This document shows, in pieces, positions 61,048-64,000 of a stretch of DNA of 64,000 bases. Origin of the DNA: UBA9676 sp963741615 (GTDB lineage: Bacteria > Actinomycetota > Actinomycetes > Streptosporangiales > Streptosporangiaceae); NCBI GenBank assembly GCA_963741615.1, contig CAVUIU010000026.1, positions 124,001 to 188,000 of the forward strand, read 5' to 3'. Every line of letters starts with the position of its first letter. The first letter of the stretch is position 1. The position numbers and the translations under genes are program-made. The notes below the pieces were generated by a model. That model saw only the letters and a list, made by a program, of their open reading frames with translations, was not told the origin of the DNA and did not search any database.

Positions 61048-61066
61048 ATACGGGTCTGTTCCGTAT
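61048..61066. promoter_or_regulatory. Candidate TetR operator before the MFS gene
   Basis: ATACGG (61048-61053) and CCGTAT (61061-61066) form an inverted repeat around 7 bases, 94 bases before the MFS start, in an AT-richer patch with TTGCGA just left and TTGATA just right. It could overlap a promoter and be bound by the TetR protein encoded downstream. Confidence 0.4.
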
Positions 61067-61159
61067 TGATAGCTTCCCGCGGGCGGCGCTGGCCGTCCCC
61101 GGGCACAGGGCATAACGCCGGCCGCGGCGTATGCCATCCCCTGCGACTTGAAGGACATC

Positions 61160-62866
61160 ATGGAATCGCGCAGCGCTTCCCCCCACACCAAGCTCGCTGG
61201 CCTTGACGACAAGGTGTACCGCCGCCGCTGGATCATCCTCAGCGTCCTGATCACCAGCCTGATGGCCATCGTCCTCGATAACACCGTCTTGAACGTGGCG
61301 CTCAAGACGATCGCCGAGCCCGGAGTGGGGCTCGGTGCCAGCCAGAGTCAGCTGGAGTGGGGGATCAACTCCTACACCCTGGTCTTCGCCGGGCTGCTGT
61401 TCACGTTCGGGGTGATCGGTGACCGGATCGGCCGCAAGCGGATGCTGATGATCGGGCTGGTGGCATTCGGCCTCTTCTCGGCCGTCACCGCGTACGCGCA
61501 GACACCGGATCAGCTGATCTGGGCGCGGGCCGCCATGGGCCTGGCCGCTGCGGCCGTGATGCCGCAGACGCTGTCCATCATCACCAACGTCTTCGCCCCG
61601 GCAGAGCGGCCGCGGGCCATCGGCATCTGGGCGATGGCGGTCGGCATCGGGGTGGCGATCGGCCCCGTCGTCGGCGGGCTGCTGCTGGCCCACTTCTGGT
61701 GGGGCTCGGTGTTCCTGCTGAACGTGCCGTTCACGGCCGCTGGCGCGGCCGCCGTCTGGCTGATCGTCCCCGAGTCGAAGAACCCCGACCCGGGCCGGAT
61801 CGACTTCGTCGGCGTACTGACGTCCATCGCCGGCCTGGTGCTCCTGGTCTACGGCATCATCCAGGGCGGGGAGAAGGGCTCCTGGGTGCACGCCGACGTG
61901 CTCGGCCCCGTCGTGGCCGGGCTGGCTGTGCTCGCCTTCTTCGCCTGGTACGAGACCAGGCTGAGCCACCCGTCGCTGGATGTCCGGCTGTTCCGTAACC
62001 CCCGCCTGTCCTCCTCGGTCGGCGCGCTGGCACTGGTCTTCTTCGGGATGATGGGGGCGCTGTTCTTCCTCAGCTTCTACCTGCAGAGCGTGCGCGGTTA
62101 CACCCCGCTCCAGGCGGGCCTGCTCTCGCTCCCGTTCGCGGCCGGGCAGATACTCATGGCCCCGCGCAGCGCCGGCCTGGTGCGGCAGTTCGGCACCAAG
62201 GCGGTCGTCGCGTCCGGCTTGCTGGTGGTCACGGTGGCGCTAGCCGGCTACCAGATGCTCGGCCTCATCACCCCGATCTGGGTGCTCGCGGTCCTGTTCT
62301 TCATCCAGGGCGCCGGGATGGGCACCGTCATGCCACCGGCCACGGAGGCGGTGATGTCGGTCGTGCCCCGGGAGCGGGCGGGCTCAGGCTCGGCCCTGAC
62401 CAACACCGCCCGGCAGGTGGCGGGCGCGCTCGGGGTGGCCGTCCTCGGCTCGATCCTCGCGCAGGCCTACCGGGGCCAGCTCAGCCCGCACCTGACCGGG
62501 CTGCCGGCCCAGGCCAGGGGAGCGGCGACAGGCTCGATCACTGCCACGCAGGCCGTAGCGGCCAAGCTGGGGCCGGGCAGCCCCGCCGCGCGGGACCTGG
62601 CCGCCTTCGCCGACACCGCCTTCGTGCACGCCATGCACATCACCACCCTCATCTCCGCGGCGATCACCCTGCTCGGCGTGCTGGTCGTGGTGATCTGGAT
62701 GCCCGCGCGCGGCGGGCGCACCGTTCAGAGCCCCGCTGCCGCGCCCGCGCCGGACGCCACAGCGGCGGCCGGCCACGCAGAGCCGGTCCTGGCGATGGAG
62801 CCGGTCGCGGCGGCCGCGGCCATGCCAGCCGATGGGGCCGCCCCGGACGGAAGGCTGAGCCGGTGA
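61160..62866 (+). CDS. MFS drug-efflux transporter, DHA2 (EmrB/QacA) family
   Basis: 568 residues with about 14 membrane segments. IVLDNTVLNVALKTI is DHA2 motif D1, GVIGDRIGRKRMLMIG motif A, WAMAVGIGVAIGPVVGGLL motif C. A long Ala/Pro-rich cytoplasmic tail ends the protein. ATG 61160 with AAGGA five bases before it is preferred to TTG 61148. The stop overlaps the following TetR gene (GTGA, 62863-62866), the usual efflux-regulator pairing. Substrates unknown. Confidence 0.92.
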   Translation: MESRSASPHTKLAGLDDKVYRRRWIILSVLITSLMAIVLDNTVLNVALKTIAEPGVGLGASQSQLEWGINSYTLVFAGLLFTFGVIGDRIGRKRMLMIGLVAFGLFSAVTAYAQTPDQLIWARAAMGLAAAAVMPQTLSIITNVFAPAERPRAIGIWAMAVGIGVAIGPVVGGLLLAHFWWGSVFLLNVPFTAAGAAAVWLIVPESKNPDPGRIDFVGVLTSIAGLVLLVYGIIQGGEKGSWVHADVLGPVVAGLAVLAFFAWYETRLSHPSLDVRLFRNPRLSSSVGALALVFFGMMGALFFLSFYLQSVRGYTPLQAGLLSLPFAAGQILMAPRSAGLVRQFGTKAVVASGLLVVTVALAGYQMLGLITPIWVLAVLFFIQGAGMGTVMPPATEAVMSVVPRERAGSGSALTNTARQVAGALGVAVLGSILAQAYRGQLSPHLTGLPAQARGAATGSITATQAVAAKLGPGSPAARDLAAFADTAFVHAMHITTLISAAITLLGVLVVVIWMPARGGRTVQSPAAAPAPDATAAAGHAEPVLAMEPVAAAAAMPADGAAPDGRLSR

Positions 62867-63468
62867 GCGCCGGGACCGCCGGGGCCGCGATCAGCCGCCG
62901 CCCCGGGCGGCCGCGCAGCGAACGGGCTGACCAGGCCATCATCGACGCGGCACTGAGCCTGTTCGCCGAGTCGGGGCCGGACGGACTGTGCATCGAGCGG
63001 GTCGCGGCCCGGGCCGGGGTGGGGAAGGCCACCATCTACCGCCGCTGGCCCGGCAAGGAGGACCTGCTGCTGGACGCGATCGCGGCGCTGAAGAGTCCGC
63101 TGCCCGAACCGGCTGGCCGGTCGGTCAGGGAAGACCTGGTGACGCTGCTCGGCGCCCTGTGCCAGGAGAGCACCGACCCACGCCGGGCCCGGGAGTTCGC
63201 GCTGCTGCTGGGGGAGGGCGCGAAGTACCCGCGGCTGATGGCGCGGTACGTGGAGACGGTGCTGGAGCCCCGCCGCGAGGTCGTCCGGGCGGTCCTGCGC
63301 CGGGGCGTGGCGAGCGGGGAACTGCGGCCCGACCTCGACGTCGACGCGGCGCTGTTCATGCTGGTCGGGGCCGTGGTCGCCCGGCGCGGGCACGAGCAGC
63401 AGGCGGTCCCGGCCGGCTACGCCGAGCGGGTGGTCGACGAGCTCCTGCGCGGCCTCGGCGCCCGCTGA
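62863..63468 (+). CDS. TetR-family repressor
   Basis: 201 residues. RPRSERADQAIIDAALSLFAESGPDGL and VAARAGVGKATIYRRWPGKEDLLLDAI form the TetR DNA-binding domain; the C-terminal half, with a TetR_C-like EDLVTLLGALCQE, is the ligand domain. It is translated with the MFS transporter it follows and probably represses that operon, with 61048-61066 as a candidate operator. Confidence 0.92.
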   Translation: MSAGTAGAAISRRPGRPRSERADQAIIDAALSLFAESGPDGLCIERVAARAGVGKATIYRRWPGKEDLLLDAIAALKSPLPEPAGRSVREDLVTLLGALCQESTDPRRAREFALLLGEGAKYPRLMARYVETVLEPRREVVRAVLRRGVASGELRPDLDVDAALFMLVGAVVARRGHEQQAVPAGYAERVVDELLRGLGAR

Positions 63469-63644
63469 GCGGCCGCGCCTTCCCCGCCTGACCTGCCCTT
63501 TACCCACCTGACCGGCTATTTACCGGATCTGGACTGGTCTACGAAGTGTCCCTATATGTTACACTCCGTTACGCTATTAGCTAAGTGATTGCACGGCGAT
63601 GCTTGCTATTGGGAGCGGATAAACCTGATAAAGGGGACGGCAGA

Positions 63645-64000
63645 TGTCACATCGGACGGTGAGGGTCAGCAGATCCGGGCGTACCACGCGGACAGCGTCG
63701 CTGGCGTTATTGGCCGCATCGGCGCTGCTGGCCGCGGCCTGCTCCAGCACTAGCAGCAGCTCAGCGCCGAGCGGATCGTCGGCGCCCGGGGTGACGGCGA
63801 CCTCGATCCTGTTCGGCCAGACGGTACCCAAGACCGGTCCCGCCGCCCTCTACGGCGAGTCCACCACCGGCGTGCAGGCGTACTTCGACTACGTCAACGC
63901 CCATGGCGGGGTCGACGCCCGCAAGATCAAGTTCATCAGCCTCAACGACCAGTACCAGCCCCCGATCGCCCTGCAGGACACCAAGACGCTCGTCTACACC
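63645..64000 (+). CDS. Liv-type substrate-binding lipoprotein, 3' end outside window
   Basis: The first 118 residues are visible. A basic n-region and hydrophobic core end at LLAAAC (lipidated Cys33), then a Ser-rich linker and the start of a periplasmic-binding domain (ILFGQTVPKTGPAALYGESTTGVQAYFDYVNAHGGVDARKI), as in branched-chain amino acid binding proteins. AAAGGGG lies nine bases before the ATG. The upstream 176 bases (63469-63644) are AT-rich for this genome and hold no gene, so the promoter is probably there. Confidence 0.88.

Noticed and set aside
61038..61115. Possible leader peptide: GGAGGA followed by ATG and a short frame ending at TAA before the MFS gene
   Set aside because: It overlaps the candidate promoter and operator and has no attenuator-like hairpins or meaningful codon run; the ribosome-site match could be chance.
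1..64000. Mobile elements, prophage, tRNA or rRNA genes
   Set aside because: No transposase, integrase, phage structural gene, cloverleaf-like sequence or rRNA signature was recognised on either strand; a tRNA scan would be needed to be certain about small RNA genes.

Overview
This 64 kb window looks like chromosomal DNA of a high-GC actinomycete. Codons are strongly G/C-ending, GTG and TTG starts are common, and stop and start codons often overlap (ATGA, GTGA). The gene families are also actinobacterial: an F420-dependent NADP reductase, a mycosin-like S8 protease, a MimR/AcoR-type activator with a soluble di-iron monooxygenase, and an AbiEi/DUF559 protein. Genus and species cannot be assigned from the sequence alone. 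No tRNA, rRNA, CRISPR array, insertion sequence or phage gene was seen.

Layout. 1-5.5 kb: the end of a class III aminotransferase coupled to mmsA, a secreted beta-helix protein, a DUF72 protein and an ArsR/AHSA1 pair. 5.5-13.2 kb: an MMPL transporter divergent from a two-component system. The histidine kinase and the DUF4097-type protein flanking the intact response regulator are both frameshifted. gabT and a rhomboid protease follow. 13.3-27.3 kb: protocatechuate catabolism, with pcaB (frameshifted), pcaC, and then a tightly packed 12-gene run pcaIJ-pcaHG-ligK-prpF/ligU-ligJ-ligI-ligA-ligB-ligC-pcaD. This run encodes the complete 4,5-cleavage route to pyruvate and oxaloacetate, plus most of the 3,4-cleavage (beta-ketoadipate) route; only the thiolase pcaF is not in the window. 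27.3-38.1 kb: a fused E1 2-oxoacid dehydrogenase, an esterase, and a GntR/FCD regulator divergent from a fumarylacetoacetase-family gene that heads a Liv-type ABC transporter operon.

38.6-51.8 kb: a group-5 soluble di-iron (propane/phenol/acetone-type) monooxygenase locus. A MimR-like activator is divergent from a small unknown gene and from prmABCD, amidohydrolase, DUF59 protein, alcohol dehydrogenase, dedicated GroEL and an NRAMP metal transporter. Two identical 17-nt sites containing an inverted repeat lie before the small gene and before prmA. Three intercistronic hairpins punctuate the operon. 51.9-64 kb: mostly housekeeping or unconnected genes (histidine phosphatase, S8 protease pair, map, two double-domain YbjQ-like proteins, PEP-mutase-family enzyme, F420 reductase, panB, an MFS/TetR efflux pair), ending in the start of another Liv-type substrate-binding lipoprotein.

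The two catabolic blocks fit a soil organism that oxidises small alkanes, ketones or phenols and degrades aromatic acids. The most notable points are the co-operonic dual ring cleavage of protocatechuate, the paired operator with an uncharacterised small gene at the monooxygenase locus, a LivM-LivG pair separated in one reading frame by a single stop with a Walker A serine replaced by leucine, and a 5-kb zone where three genes carry about seven single-base frame changes.
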